A DNA stretch of 64,000 bases from Hyphomicrobiales bacterium (GCA_028869185.1 JAGWTA010000003.1:1-64000), one strand, 5' to 3'. Positions 55,687-64,000 are shown, counted from the first letter of the stretch. Numbers and translations: made by a program. The notes: generated from the letters alone by a model not told the origin.

Positions 55687-56271
55687 TCAGCTCTTCGACT
55701 CGGCGGCGGCCGGGTCGATCCAGCCGATATTGCCATCGTGGCGACGATAGATGACGTTGACGCGCCCTGTCTTGGCGTGACGGAAAGGCAGAACGGCCGC
55801 GCCCGTCATGTCGAGCTCCATCACCGCTGCGGCGATGCTCATGGCGCCGAGACGGGTCGTCGTCTCGGCGATGACGGTGGGCGAGAATTCAGCTTCGCTC
55901 GGCGCATCGGCATTTTCATCCAGCGCTTCGAGCACGCGATATTGTGCGGCTTCCCCCGCAACGTTCGGCGTCTGGCGCGCATGGCCCTTGAGGCGCGTCT
56001 TGTAACGGCGCAGACGCTTCTCGATGCGCTCGGCGGCCTGATCGAATGCGGCGTAGGGCTCCTGCGCGCGGCCGTCGGCCTGCAAGGTCACGCCGGAATC
56101 GAGGTGCAGGGTGCAATCGGAACGAAAGCCCGAACCTTCCGGCGCCACCACGACATGGCCCTGCACAGTCCCATCGAAATATTTTCCGGCGGCGGTCTCG
56201 AGACGCTTCTGGACGTGCTCACGCAAAGCTTCGCCGATCTGCATGTTCTTGCCGGAAACCCGCAACGTCAT
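55687..56271 (-). CDS. hpf: Ribosome hibernation promoting factor (long form)
   Basis: A protein of about 194 residues. N-terminal HPF/RaiA domain (TLRVSGKNMQIGEALREHVQ, VVVAPEGSGFRSDCTLHLDS), linker, and the C-terminal dimerisation domain of long HPF (VIYRRHDGNIGWIDP). It dimerises ribosomes to 100S in stationary phase. GAGAGGG is too close to the ATG at 56277 but well spaced for ATG 56271, so the latter is preferred. It has its own promoter between rpoN and itself. Confidence 0.94.
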   Translation of the reverse strand: MTLRVSGKNMQIGEALREHVQKRLETAAGKYFDGTVQGHVVVAPEGSGFRSDCTLHLDSGVTLQADGRAQEPYAAFDQAAERIEKRLRRYKTRLKGHARQTPNVAGEAAQYRVLEALDENADAPSEAEFSPTVIAETTTRLGAMSIAAAVMELDMTGAAVLPFRHAKTGRVNVIYRRHDGNIGWIDPAAAESKS

Positions 56272-56356
56272 ATCCATCCCTCTCCGATTCGCCTGGCTGG
56301 CGGGCGATACGCCGGGTCAGCTTCGTTCTAAAGTCCATACGCGGCAAGCGGCGATG

Positions 56357-56385
56357 CGTTTACGAGCGCGAGCCTCGCAAGTCAA
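56357..56385 (-). promoter_or_regulatory. Promoter of hpf(-ptsN)
   Basis: Minus-strand TTGACT (56385-56380), a 17-base spacer and TAAACG (56362-56357), about 85 bp upstream of the hpf start. An AT-rich stretch lies further upstream (56405-56450). Confidence 0.6.
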
Positions 56386-56446
56386 TGGCGCTGATTCCCG
56401 TCGTTTCGTCAAATTCCTTTAATTTCAGATATTTGAACGTTCTTAT

Positions 56447-57976
56447 CTAAACCGCCGAACGCGCGATCGCCGTCTTTTCCCGCCGGCGCTCGACGGATGA
56501 AGGGATTTTCAGACTCTCGCGGTACTTGGCTACCGTGCGCCGCGCAATGTCGATATTGGCGCTCTTCAGCCGGGCGACAATGGCGTCGTCCGACAAAATC
56601 TCGCGCGCGTTTTCCTGATCGATCATCTGCTTGATGCGGAAGCGCACGGCCTCGGCCGAATGCGCCTCCCCGCCCGATCCGGCGGGGATTGCGGCGGTGA
56701 AGAAATATTTCATTTCGAACAGGCCGCGCGGCGTGGCCATATATTTATTGGATGTGACGCGCGAGACCGTCGATTCATGCATGCCGATAGCGTCCGCTAT
56801 GGCGCGCAGGTTGAGCGGACGGAGCCATTCGACGCCCTTTTCCAGAAAGGCGTCCTGTTGGCGGACGATTTCGGACGCGACCTTCAAAATCGTGCGCGCA
56901 CGCTGCTCGAGGCTCTTGGTCAGCCAGTTGGCGTTCTGCAGGCATTCGGAAACGAAAGCCTTGTCTGCGGCAGACCCTGCGGCGCGCGAGACGCGGGCCG
57001 CGTAAGTCTGGTTGACCAGCACGCGCGGCAAAGCGTCAGCGTTCAGTTCTACATGCCACCCGCCATCGGAAGCGCGGCGGATGATGACATCCGCAATGAC
57101 AGGCTGCACGGGCTCGGCGCCGAAAGCGCGGCCCGGGCGGGGCTCGAGGCGCCGCAATTCGGCGACCATATCGGCCATATCCTCGTCATCGACGTCGCAG
57201 ATGCGCTTCAAGGCCGCGAAATCGCGCCGGGCGAGCAGCGGCAGATGTTCGACCAGGGCGCGCATCGCCGGATCGAACCGGTCGCGCTCGCGCAGCTGGA
57301 TCGCCAGACATTCCGCAAGGTCGCGCGCGCCTACGCCCGAGGGCTCGAATGACTGGATGATCGCCAGCACCGCCTCGACGCGCTCCACCGGCGCGCCAAG
57401 CTTTTCGGCCGCCTGCGCGCAGCTTTCACGCAGGTAGCCCGCCTCGTCGATGGCGTCGATCAGCGTCTGGCCGATCAGCCGGGCGACCGGATCGGCGGTG
57501 GCGGTGGCCAATTGGCGGGTCAGCGATTCGGCCAGCGTGATCTTTTCGGCGACATAAGCCTCAAGGTGCGGCGCTTCGCCGTCGTAGGGCGCGCCCGAAG
57601 AGCCCGTCCAGGCGCCTGCCGACAGGCCCGCCTCATCGCGTTCGGCGGGGGGCGTGCGGGGCGGCGCATCGGCGTCGAAAGCGTTGGAGACGTCCGTGCC
57701 AAGCTCGGCCGACAGCGCGCCGGCGTCGACCGGGATGGCCTCGGGCGTGGCGGCGGCGATGTTCTGCGCGTCGGCGTAGCGGTCGATCGCGGGCGCCATT
57801 TCCACGTCCGGACGATCGTCGGCGCGTTCGAGCAGCGGGTTGCGCTGCAGCTCCTCGTCGACGAAAGCGGCAAGCTCGACCGTCGAATATTGCAGGAGTT
57901 TGATCGCCTGCAGGAGCTGCGGCGTCATCACGAGCGCCTGCCCCTGCCGCATCGTCAGCCGCGCCGATAAAGCCAT
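56447..57976 (-). CDS. rpoN: RNA polymerase sigma-54 factor
   Basis: A 509-residue protein. Region I is glutamine/leucine-rich (MRQGQALVMTPQLLQAIKLL, core-binding and activator-responsive). Region III includes the HTH motif MHESTVSRVTSNKYMATPRG, and the RpoN box is ARRTVAKYRE. It ends in basic residues. Start ATG 57976 has GAGG seven bases upstream; TTG 57979 is next to it. It directs sigma-54 promoters for nitrogen and other functions. Confidence 0.97.
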   Translation of the reverse strand: MALSARLTMRQGQALVMTPQLLQAIKLLQYSTVELAAFVDEELQRNPLLERADDRPDVEMAPAIDRYADAQNIAAATPEAIPVDAGALSAELGTDVSNAFDADAPPRTPPAERDEAGLSAGAWTGSSGAPYDGEAPHLEAYVAEKITLAESLTRQLATATADPVARLIGQTLIDAIDEAGYLRESCAQAAEKLGAPVERVEAVLAIIQSFEPSGVGARDLAECLAIQLRERDRFDPAMRALVEHLPLLARRDFAALKRICDVDDEDMADMVAELRRLEPRPGRAFGAEPVQPVIADVIIRRASDGGWHVELNADALPRVLVNQTYAARVSRAAGSAADKAFVSECLQNANWLTKSLEQRARTILKVASEIVRQQDAFLEKGVEWLRPLNLRAIADAIGMHESTVSRVTSNKYMATPRGLFEMKYFFTAAIPAGSGGEAHSAEAVRFRIKQMIDQENAREILSDDAIVARLKSANIDIARRTVAKYRESLKIPSSVERRREKTAIARSAV

Positions 57977-58134
57977 CAAACGCCTCGGACCCGTGCCGGG
58001 CCGGCGAAAGCGGCCCGATTTTTGCTTCAGGCGAGATTAGCTGTTTTCGGGCCCTTGCGAAACCGTCGCGCGCGATAGCCAAGCCAGATGGTAAACACTG
58101 CGTTGGCCCGCGCAATTTGCCGCGCGCCGGCGAT

Positions 58135-58908
58135 TTACATGCGGAAATCGTCGCCGAGATAGAAGCGGCGCACGTTGGGGTCGGCCACGATATGCTCGGG
58201 GTCGCCCTCGGTGAGGATGCGGCCGGCGTGGACGATATAGGCGCGGTCGGTCATCCCCAGCGTCTCGCGCACGGAATGATCGGTAATGAGCACGCCGATG
58301 CCGCGATTCTTGAGGTGACGGACAAGATTCTGGATATCGGCGACAGCGATCGGATCGATGCCGGCGAAAGGCTCGTCCAGCAGCATGAACCGGGGATGGC
58401 CAGCCAGCGCGCGGGCGATTTCGCAGCGCCGCCGCTCGCCGCCCGACAAGGCCAGCGAATTGATCTTGCGCAAGCGCTTGATGTCGAATTCGTCCAGCAG
58501 CGCCTCGAGCTCCTCGGCGCGGCGGGCGGGATCGGGCTGGCTGATTTCCAGAACAGCGCGAATATTGTCCTCGACCGACAGGCCACGGAAAATCGAGGGT
58601 TCCTGCGGCAGATAGCCGACGCCAAGACGCGCGCGCCGGTACATCGGCAGCGCGGTGATGTCGTGCCCTTCCAGCTCGATCGAGCCCGAATCAGGCCGGA
58701 TCAGGCCGGTGATCATGTAAAAGAGCGTCGTCTTGCCGGCGCCGTTCGGTCCGAGCAGTCCGATGACCTCGCCCCGGCGAACGTAAAGGCTTACATCCTC
58801 GATGACGCGGCGGCCCTTGTAGGCCTTGCCGAGATTGCGCGCGACGAGAAATCCTTCGGCAGGATTGGGGCGGGCGGCGCGGGTGGTTTGGCTGGCGTCG
58901 GCGAGCAA
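58135..58908 (-). CDS. lptB: LPS export ABC transporter ATPase LptB
   Basis: A 257-residue ATPase: GLLGPNGAGKTTLFYMITGL, Q-loop GYLPQEPSIFRGLSVEDNI, signature LSGGERRRCEIARAL, Walker B FMLLDEPFAGIDP, and switch His TDHSVRETL. The end FYLGDDFRM is typical of LptB. It powers LPS transport with LptFG. The only extended start is TTG 58908; the exact N-terminus is uncertain. Confidence 0.95.
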   Translation of the reverse strand: MLADASQTTRAARPNPAEGFLVARNLGKAYKGRRVIEDVSLYVRRGEVIGLLGPNGAGKTTLFYMITGLIRPDSGSIELEGHDITALPMYRRARLGVGYLPQEPSIFRGLSVEDNIRAVLEISQPDPARRAEELEALLDEFDIKRLRKINSLALSGGERRRCEIARALAGHPRFMLLDEPFAGIDPIAVADIQNLVRHLKNRGIGVLITDHSVRETLGMTDRAYIVHAGRILTEGDPEHIVADPNVRRFYLGDDFRM

Positions 58909-59000
58909 GGCGAACCCATCAATATTCAGACAGGGCAGCCTCTAGCGGACACGCCGGTGGCGTGCAATGGGCCCTGCGGCGGCGCAGACCGACAGCGCGT

Positions 59001-59498
59001 CTAGCGCGACTTCGGCGTGAAGACGCTCTGCACACGACCGACGACGCGCGCCTGATTGGTGCGCAAATCGTAGATCAGGCGATCGCCGCGCGTCACATTC
59101 TGGCCCTCGGACAGGGTGACGCGGCCGATCAGATAATATTTCTGTTCGTCGCGATCGTAGAGGCCGCTGTCGCCCGTGCCGATCTTGCCATTCTGCGTGA
59201 CGGTGACCGGCCCCGCCATTTCGACCCGGCGCACGTTCTGCTGCGAATTGGCGTCGCCATCCTTGTCGAGATAAACGGTCATCGTCGCGCCGCGCACTTT
59301 CGAGGCGCCTTGCGTGGCGATGACCGAGCCCGAATAGACGAGTTTCTTCTGATTCTCGAAATAATCCAGCTTGTCGGCGTCGACCGTATAGGGCTCGCCC
59401 GAGCGCGCGCCCGGCAACATGCCGCCGGCGGCATGCGCAGCGACTGGCGCGCAGCCCGCGAGGGCGACAAGGACGAGAGCTTGGCGAGCGCGTTTCAT
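59001..59498 (-). CDS. lptA: LPS transport periplasmic protein LptA
   Basis: A 165-residue OstA-domain protein with a signal peptide (ends VAAHA). It has DADKLDYFENQKKLVYSGSV, VYLDKDGDANSQQNVRRVEM and a second OstA strand set DEQKYYLIGRVTLSEGQNV. It forms the periplasmic bridge for LPS. It overlaps lptC by 4 bp. Confidence 0.92.
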   Translation of the reverse strand: MKRARQALVLVALAGCAPVAAHAAGGMLPGARSGEPYTVDADKLDYFENQKKLVYSGSVIATQGASKVRGATMTVYLDKDGDANSQQNVRRVEMAGPVTVTQNGKIGTGDSGLYDRDEQKYYLIGRVTLSEGQNVTRGDRLIYDLRTNQARVVGRVQSVFTPKSR

Positions 59499-60169
59499 TG
59501 CGGCTTTTTAGCGTTCTTGTCGGTAAAAGTCGAACGGACGCGGCCGGAGAAATTCACCACGCCTTCGCTCTCCTGATAGCCGACGCTCTTTGCCGTGACC
59601 GCGCCGCCGGGCAACGTCGTGACGGCGCCCTCGTCCGACGTGATCTTGCCGGTCTTGAGATCGATATGCGCCGATTTCAGATTCATGTCGTATCGGCCGT
59701 CGTTGCGGATGCGCACGGCGCCTGCAAGATCGAGCGCGTCGGTCGTTGAATCATAAACGCCGGTGTCGCCCTGGATGCGCGTCGTCGTTCCATCGACCAT
59801 CCCCAGCCTGGCGTCGACCTTGCTCAATTCGAAAATGCGCGGACGCTGCGTATCCTGCACGACTTGTCCGGCCTGGATTTCGTAAAACTGGCCCTCGCCG
59901 CGCGCCCCGGAAATTTTCGGCTGCTCCATGATGATGCGCGTGCCCTCGACGCCGACGCGCCCGACGCTGAAGCCCAGATCGAGCCGCTTCAGCGGATTGA
60001 ACACCACAAAAAATCCAATGAGCGCAGCCGCGCTGACACAGGCGACGACGATCGCGCGTTTGAAGAAATGCACGCGCGCGGTATGGCGGCCCGCATCGAC
60101 AAAGGCATGCGGGCGGCTGGCGCCGAAATCGGCGAAAGCAGCGCGGTCGTTCAGATCAGCTTCGGCCAT
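59495..60169 (-). CDS. lptC: LPS export protein LptC
   Basis: A 224-residue single-anchor protein. The membrane segment is about 40-60 (AIVVACVSAAALIGFFVVF), followed by the periplasmic OstA-like domain (IMEQPKISGARGEGQFYEIQ, SAHIDLKTGKITSDEGAV). It joins LptFG to LptA. The lptC-lptA-lptB-rpoN order is classic for the group. Confidence 0.92.
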   Translation of the reverse strand: MAEADLNDRAAFADFGASRPHAFVDAGRHTARVHFFKRAIVVACVSAAALIGFFVVFNPLKRLDLGFSVGRVGVEGTRIIMEQPKISGARGEGQFYEIQAGQVVQDTQRPRIFELSKVDARLGMVDGTTTRIQGDTGVYDSTTDALDLAGAVRIRNDGRYDMNLKSAHIDLKTGKITSDEGAVTTLPGGAVTAKSVGYQESEGVVNFSGRVRSTFTDKNAKKPQ

Positions 60170-60239
60170 GTCCCAGACATAGAACGAAAATGCGGCGAGT
60201 CCAGACGCGAAAGTCCCGCAAAAAGGGGCAAAAAGCGCG

Positions 60240-60866
60240 TTATTCGTGAGAAAAGATGTCTTTTTCCGGCCAGCCGGCGAGGTCGAGCCGCGCTCTGGCG
60301 GGCAAAAAGGCGAAACAGGCGGCGGCCAGATCGGCGCGGCCCTCGCGCGTCAACATCGCGTCGAGACGCTCGCGCAGCGCGTGCAGATGCAGAACGTCGG
60401 AGGCCGCATAGGCGAGTTGCGCCTCGGTCAGGCGATCGGCGCCCCAGTCGGACGATTGCTGCTGCTTCGACATTTCGAGCCCGAGCAACTCGCGCGAGAG
60501 GTCTTTCAGTCCGTGACGGTCCGTGTAGGTGCGCACGAGTTTGGAGGCGATCTTGGTGCAATAGACCGGGGCCGGCATGACGCCGAACGCATTGTAAAGC
60601 GCCGCGAGATCGAATCTGGCGAAATGGAAGATCTTCAGCACGGCCGGATCGGCCAGAAGCTTTTGCAGATGGGGCGCCTGTTTCTGGCCGCGCGCGATGC
60701 GCACGACATCGGCCGAGCCGTCGCCGCGCGAAAGCTGCACGACGCAGAGCCGGTCGCGATGGGGATCAAGCCCCATGGTCTCCGTGTCGATGGCGACGGC
60801 CGCGCCGAAGCTGGCGCCGGCGGGCAGGTCGCCCTCGTGAAAGCGGATGACAGGCGTCTCGGACAT
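60240..60866 (-). CDS. Ribonuclease D-family 3'-5' exonuclease
   Basis: A 208-residue DnaQ-like exonuclease. Exo I is VAIDTETMGLDPHRDRL, Exo II region IFHFARFDLAALYNAFG, and Exo III YAASDVLHLHALRERL with the tyrosine and aspartate. It lacks the HRDC domains of full RNase D, the short form usual in alphaproteobacteria. It lies 70 bp before lptC on the same strand and is divergent from the AONS-like gene. Confidence 0.92.
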   Translation of the reverse strand: MSETPVIRFHEGDLPAGASFGAAVAIDTETMGLDPHRDRLCVVQLSRGDGSADVVRIARGQKQAPHLQKLLADPAVLKIFHFARFDLAALYNAFGVMPAPVYCTKIASKLVRTYTDRHGLKDLSRELLGLEMSKQQQSSDWGADRLTEAQLAYAASDVLHLHALRERLDAMLTREGRADLAAACFAFLPARARLDLAGWPEKDIFSHE

Positions 60867-61057
60867 GCAATCGGCCGTTGGCTTGAGATGGGCTTGGCGT
60901 AACGCCCTCTAGCAGTCCGCCCGGGCGCTGTCGATGCGCCGTCTTTTTGCCGACGCGCCCGGCCGACTGGCCCGCGCACCGGCCGCGCCGTCTTGCCGGT
61001 TTGTTAAGGTTTCCGCGCCATTAAGGATAACGAGTGGTTAGTTGTGAGGCGTCTCCC

Positions 61058-62122
61058 ATGCGTTCGTTCGAGTGCGCGCCCCTTGCGGCGCCGTGCGTTT
61101 CTGATTTTGCCGCGCCGGATTATCTCGGCCTTTCGCGGCGCGCTTTTCTCCTGCAATCGGCGCATGCGGCGCTCGACCGGCCCGACCCTGCGCTGCACGA
61201 CGTGCTGACCGAACGGCTCGCCGCATTCGCCGGCGCGGGCGTCGTGCGGCTTTTTTCGAGCGGCGCTGAAGCCATGCAATGCGCCTTGCGGCATGCAGCC
61301 GGCGATGGCCAGATCGTGCTGGACGCCGGCGCATCGCCCGCCCTGCAATATGCCGCCGGCGCTGCGACCCGCGCCGTGACGCATTACCGCCACCAGGACG
61401 CCGATTCCTGCCGCCGCATGCTCGCCGACATTCGCCGAAGCTACAGCGGTCCGGTTGTGGTGGCGGCCGAAGGATTCAGTCCCGCTTTCGCCGATGCGCC
61501 GAAGCTGGCCGAATTGTCCGCAGCCTGCCGGCGGCACGATGCGCTGCTGATGGTGGAAGCCAGTCACGATTTCGGCGCGCTCGGCCCGGACGGGCGCGGC
61601 GCGGCGGGCGAACAGAAAGCCTTGCCGCTGATCGACATTCTTACCGCGAGCTTTCAGCCGACATTTGCGGCGGCTGGCGGCTTTCTCGCCATGCGCAAGG
61701 GACCGGCCCCGCAAACGAGCGCTTTCGCCGAAACGATGAGCGCGCCCGCAATTGCGCGCGCGCTGGCTGCGCTCGACATGATCGATTCCATCGAAGGCGC
61801 GAAATTGCGCGTCGCGCTGATGCGCAACGCTGCGCTGCTGCGCGATCTGCTGACGCTTGCGGGATGTGCGGTCGCCGGGCAGACGGCCGGCGTCGTCAGC
61901 CTGCGCATTGGCGATGAGACGCGCGCGCTGACGCTTGCGGCGCTGTGCGCGCAACGGGGCCTGCGGCTGCGCGCGATCTGCGCGCCCGATGTCGCGCGCG
62001 GCGACGCCAGACTTGCGCTGTCGGTCTCTGCGCGCCACACCGAGGCGGAATTGCGCAACGCCGCCGATATCGTCAAAGCCGCCATAGCCGCGGCAGACGA
62101 CAGCAACGCGCTGGCGGCCTGA
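61058..62122 (+). CDS. AONS/KBL-fold (alpha-oxoamine synthase-like) protein lacking the PLP lysine
   Basis: A 354-residue protein of the fold-type I alpha-oxoamine synthase family, recognised by FAAPDYLGLSRR, FSSGAEAMQCALR, MVEASHDFGALGPDGRG and DILTASFQPTFAAAGG. The cofactor residues are changed: at the lysine position the motif has Pro (QPT, residue 201), the pyridine-binding Asp is Glu167, and the PLP-stacking His of the HAS loop is absent (DAGASPALQ). His170 remains. It is probably not a normal PLP enzyme. A GTG at 61034 with AAGGA is a second start candidate. Single gene, convergent with the PuuD-like gene. Confidence 0.75.
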   Translation: MRSFECAPLAAPCVSDFAAPDYLGLSRRAFLLQSAHAALDRPDPALHDVLTERLAAFAGAGVVRLFSSGAEAMQCALRHAAGDGQIVLDAGASPALQYAAGAATRAVTHYRHQDADSCRRMLADIRRSYSGPVVVAAEGFSPAFADAPKLAELSAACRRHDALLMVEASHDFGALGPDGRGAAGEQKALPLIDILTASFQPTFAAAGGFLAMRKGPAPQTSAFAETMSAPAIARALAALDMIDSIEGAKLRVALMRNAALLRDLLTLAGCAVAGQTAGVVSLRIGDETRALTLAALCAQRGLRLRAICAPDVARGDARLALSVSARHTEAELRNAADIVKAAIAAADDSNALAA

Positions 62123-62136
62123 CGCATCGCGTCCGT

Positions 62137-63027
62137 TCAATGCGGGCCGGGCGTCCCCGCCCAGAGCGACAATGCGAGAACGCCGGCGCATGCGGCCGCC
62201 GCCAGCGCCCATGTCCACCACAGGTCGCCCGCGCCGCGATGGCGGGCAATGTAGAAATGGCGGATAGCCGCGCCCGCGACGACGAGCAGCAAAGCGATGA
62301 TCCAGTTCGCATGCTCCGCATAGGCCAGCGGCGAATGGCTCGACAGCATCAAAAAAACGGTCGGCAGCGCGAGGTAATTGTTGTCGAGCGCGCGCTGGCG
62401 GCTGGCGGCGAGCCGCGTCTCCTTCGGCGCCGATCCGGCCTGCAAGGCTTTCCACATGCGCCGCTGATTGGGCGCCAGCACATGCGCGACATTGGCGGTC
62501 ATGATCGTGCCCAGGCTTGCGCCAAGGATCAGCATCGCGCCGCGCGCAGCAAACACATGCGCAAAGACGAAAGCGGCGAGCGCGATCGTTGCGAAAACGA
62601 GCGCGCGCCGCGCAGCTTCCGGCAGCGGCGCCTTGCAGATGAGCTCATAGGCGATCTGCACGACGAAGATGCCCGCAAGCGTTGCGCCAATCGCCTGCCA
62701 GCGCGTGAGCGCCATGATCGAGGGATCGATCAGATAGAAATCGGCGTCGACGAAATAGACCGCCGCCAGCAATGCAAGGCCGGACAGCCATGTGACGTAG
62801 GCCTCCCAGCGAAACCAGCCGATCTGCGGGCGTTGCGGCGGCGCTGATGTCTGGCGCGCGATGTGGAAATAGGCGTCGTCGCCAGATCGCCAGATGTCGC
62901 GTTGCGTCGCCTTGAGCGTGAGATTGAGCCGCAGGAATGCGAGCGCTGCGCCGATCCAGAAAATGGCGGCGACGACATGCAGCGCGCGCAGCGCAAAAGC
63001 GAGCCACTCCCAGGCGAAAGCCGTCAT
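62137..63027 (-). CDS. PuuD-type urate hydroxylase N-terminal membrane protein without cytochrome c domain
   Basis: A 296-residue membrane protein with about eight helices and repeated aromatics (LHVVAAIFWIGAALAFLRLN, GWFRWEAYVTWLSGLALLAA). NVAHVLAPNQRRMWKALQ and RQRALDNNYLALPTVFLMLS are diagnostic of the urate oxidase N-terminal (DUF989/PuuD) family. Full PuuD proteins carry a C-terminal cytochrome c; none is encoded here, and no CxxCH is seen. It overlaps the amidase gene by 4 bp. A urate role is a family guess only; no other purine catabolism genes are in view. Confidence 0.8.
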   Translation of the reverse strand: MTAFAWEWLAFALRALHVVAAIFWIGAALAFLRLNLTLKATQRDIWRSGDDAYFHIARQTSAPPQRPQIGWFRWEAYVTWLSGLALLAAVYFVDADFYLIDPSIMALTRWQAIGATLAGIFVVQIAYELICKAPLPEAARRALVFATIALAAFVFAHVFAARGAMLILGASLGTIMTANVAHVLAPNQRRMWKALQAGSAPKETRLAASRQRALDNNYLALPTVFLMLSSHSPLAYAEHANWIIALLLVVAGAAIRHFYIARHRGAGDLWWTWALAAAACAGVLALSLWAGTPGPH

Positions 63028-63845
63028 GCAAAAGGCGCGCGATGGCTGGCGACGGGGATCATGGCGCGCGCCTTTTCAACGCGCGCTTTCTCGATCCGCG
63101 TCGAGACAACGCCGGCGCCGTCCGAAGCTTTTGCGACGACATGGCCCCATGGATCGACGACGAGCGAGTGGCCGTAGGTCTGGCGCGTCTCGTTATTGAC
63201 GATATGGCCGCCGGTTTGCGCGGCTGCGCAAAAATAAGTTTCGGTTTCGATGGCGCGCGCGCGGCACAACACCTCCCAATGATCCTTGCCGGTCTGCAAG
63301 GTGAAGGCCGAGGGCAACGCGATAAGCGTTGCGCCCTTGTCGACCAGCGCCTGAAACAGATGCGGAAAGCGCAGGTCGTAGCAGATTGCGCAGCCGACGA
63401 TCATGTCCTCGCAGACATAGGTCGCCAGCGCATCGCCCGGCTTGAACGCCGCGCTTTCGCGATAGGCCGCGCCGTCCGGCGCAACGATGTCGAACATGTG
63501 GATCTTGCGGTAGCGGGCGACCTCGTTTCCGGCGCGGTCGAAAGCGACGGTCGTGTTGTGCACGCGATCTTCCCCGGGGATTTTTTCGAGCATGGAGCCG
63601 GCGTGGATAAACACGCCGTGTTTGCGCGCAAGCTCCTGCATCGCAGTGTAAGCAGGCCCGCCCGGCATTTCTTCGGCCGCCGCCAGTTTGGCGCGCCGGT
63701 CGGCGCCGATGAAATCCCAAACTTCCGGCAGACAGATCCAGTCGGGCGCGTCCTGTGCAACGGCCTGCTCGATCAGCGCGCGCGCAGCGGCCAGATTCGC
63801 CAGCTTGTCGCTGCCCGAATTCATCTGAATGAGCGATACTTTCAT
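63024..63845 (-). CDS. Carbon-nitrogen hydrolase (nitrilase superfamily, Nit-like amidase)
   Basis: A 273-residue amidase with the Glu-Lys-Cys triad: Glu in CLPEVWDFIG, Lys in RYRKIHMFDI, Cys in CAICYDLRFPHLF. The sequence resembles omega-amidase/deaminated glutathione amidase. ATG 63845 (MKVSLIQMNSGSDK) is chosen; the frame is open upstream. Stop and start overlap with the PuuD-like gene (ATGA) suggests cotranscription. Upstream is the end of a thiolase gene. Confidence 0.92.
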   Translation of the reverse strand: MKVSLIQMNSGSDKLANLAAARALIEQAVAQDAPDWICLPEVWDFIGADRRAKLAAAEEMPGGPAYTAMQELARKHGVFIHAGSMLEKIPGEDRVHNTTVAFDRAGNEVARYRKIHMFDIVAPDGAAYRESAAFKPGDALATYVCEDMIVGCAICYDLRFPHLFQALVDKGATLIALPSAFTLQTGKDHWEVLCRARAIETETYFCAAAQTGGHIVNNETRQTYGHSLVVDPWGHVVAKASDGAGVVSTRIEKARVEKARAMIPVASHRAPFA

Positions 63846-63915
63846 GCGTCCTCGGGACCGCGGCTCAAAAGACCGCAGGCAAGAAATGCCAGTCTTGCGA
63901 CCGGCGTTCCGATAT

Positions 63916-64000
63916 TCACGCCTTCTCCAAGCCCAGCGCAATGCCCTGTCCGACGCCGATGCACATGCTGGCGAGCGCACGCGTCGCCTTGCGATCGTTC
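63916..64000 (-). CDS. Thiolase (acetyl-CoA acyltransferase), 3' end only
   Basis: The last 27 codons of a gene entering from the right edge. They read NDRKATRALASMCIGVGQGI and end ALGLEKA. The CIGVGQG segment contains the second catalytic cysteine of thiolases. The rest lies outside the window, so the type of thiolase cannot be told. Confidence 0.85.
   Translation of the reverse strand, partial: NDRKATRALASMCIGVGQGIALGLEKA

Noticed and set aside
1-64000. CRISPR arrays, insertion sequences, prophage, toxin-antitoxin or defence modules
   Set aside because: No repeated spacers, transposase, integrase or recognised defence protein was found by reading either strand.

Overview
The window is chromosomal DNA of a high-GC alphaproteobacterium. 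The order lptC-lptA-lptB-rpoN-hpf-ptsN, the dnaX-ybaB-recR block behind the SRP RNA, rpmH-rnpA-yidC-engB, pheA-kdsB-cycM, OlsB, and a GTTC-N7-GTTC LexA-type box all point to Hyphomicrobiales (Rhizobiales). A Beijerinckiaceae/Methylocystaceae-like member is plausible, but the sequence alone does not settle the family. No insertion sequence, integrase, phage gene or CRISPR array was seen. Nearly all DNA is coding and GC-rich, so long antisense shadow ORFs are common.

Layout. 1-8.4 kb: surface polysaccharide genes (truncated O-antigen-ligase/VpsF-like membrane protein, Wzz/GumC chain-length protein with a decayed BY-kinase domain, GINT-like beta-propeller transferase, two GT4 glycosyltransferases, a GNAT-like acyltransferase). 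8.4-15.3 kb: usp, trpS, coaBC-dut, cysK, a sterol-desaturase family hydroxylase and a GMC oxidoreductase. 15.4-23.6 kb: a glycerol-3-phosphate type ABC importer whose ugpB is separated from ugpAEC by an orphan LivK-type binding protein, an MBL-fold protein with altered metal ligands, and comM with a perfect LexA-type box in front. 23.6-29 kb: EI24/CysZ-like protein, NDUFA9-like reductase, tRNA-Leu(CAG) with its own promoter, small ABM protein, PaaG-like enoyl-CoA hydratase/isomerase, CaiB/BaiF-type CoA transferase, OlsB. 29-33.7 kb: hybrid histidine kinase, and thiOSGE behind a TPP riboswitch. 33.8-41.5 kb: SDR + cytochrome b561, trxA, iorAB, pheA-kdsB, membrane cytochrome c. 41.6-49 kb: yejABEF peptide importer and an orphan carboxyltransferase subunit. 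49-52.4 kb: engB-yidC-rnpA-rpmH and SRP RNA. 52.4-60.9 kb: dnaX-ybaB-recR facing the lpt/rpoN/hpf/ptsN cluster, then rnd. 61-64 kb: an AONS-like protein lacking its PLP lysine, a PuuD-type membrane protein, a nitrilase-family amidase and the 3' end of a thiolase.

Most of the window is ordinary core genome. The items most worth a second look are the AONS-family pseudoenzyme at 61 kb, the LexA-type box between the MBL gene and comM, the polysaccharide cluster with a decayed kinase and a GINT-like protein, and the split ugp locus with its MBL/orphan binding-protein pair. Gene functions are assigned from recognisable motifs and family knowledge; no database search was run. Start codons, promoter calls and residue positions were worked out by eye.
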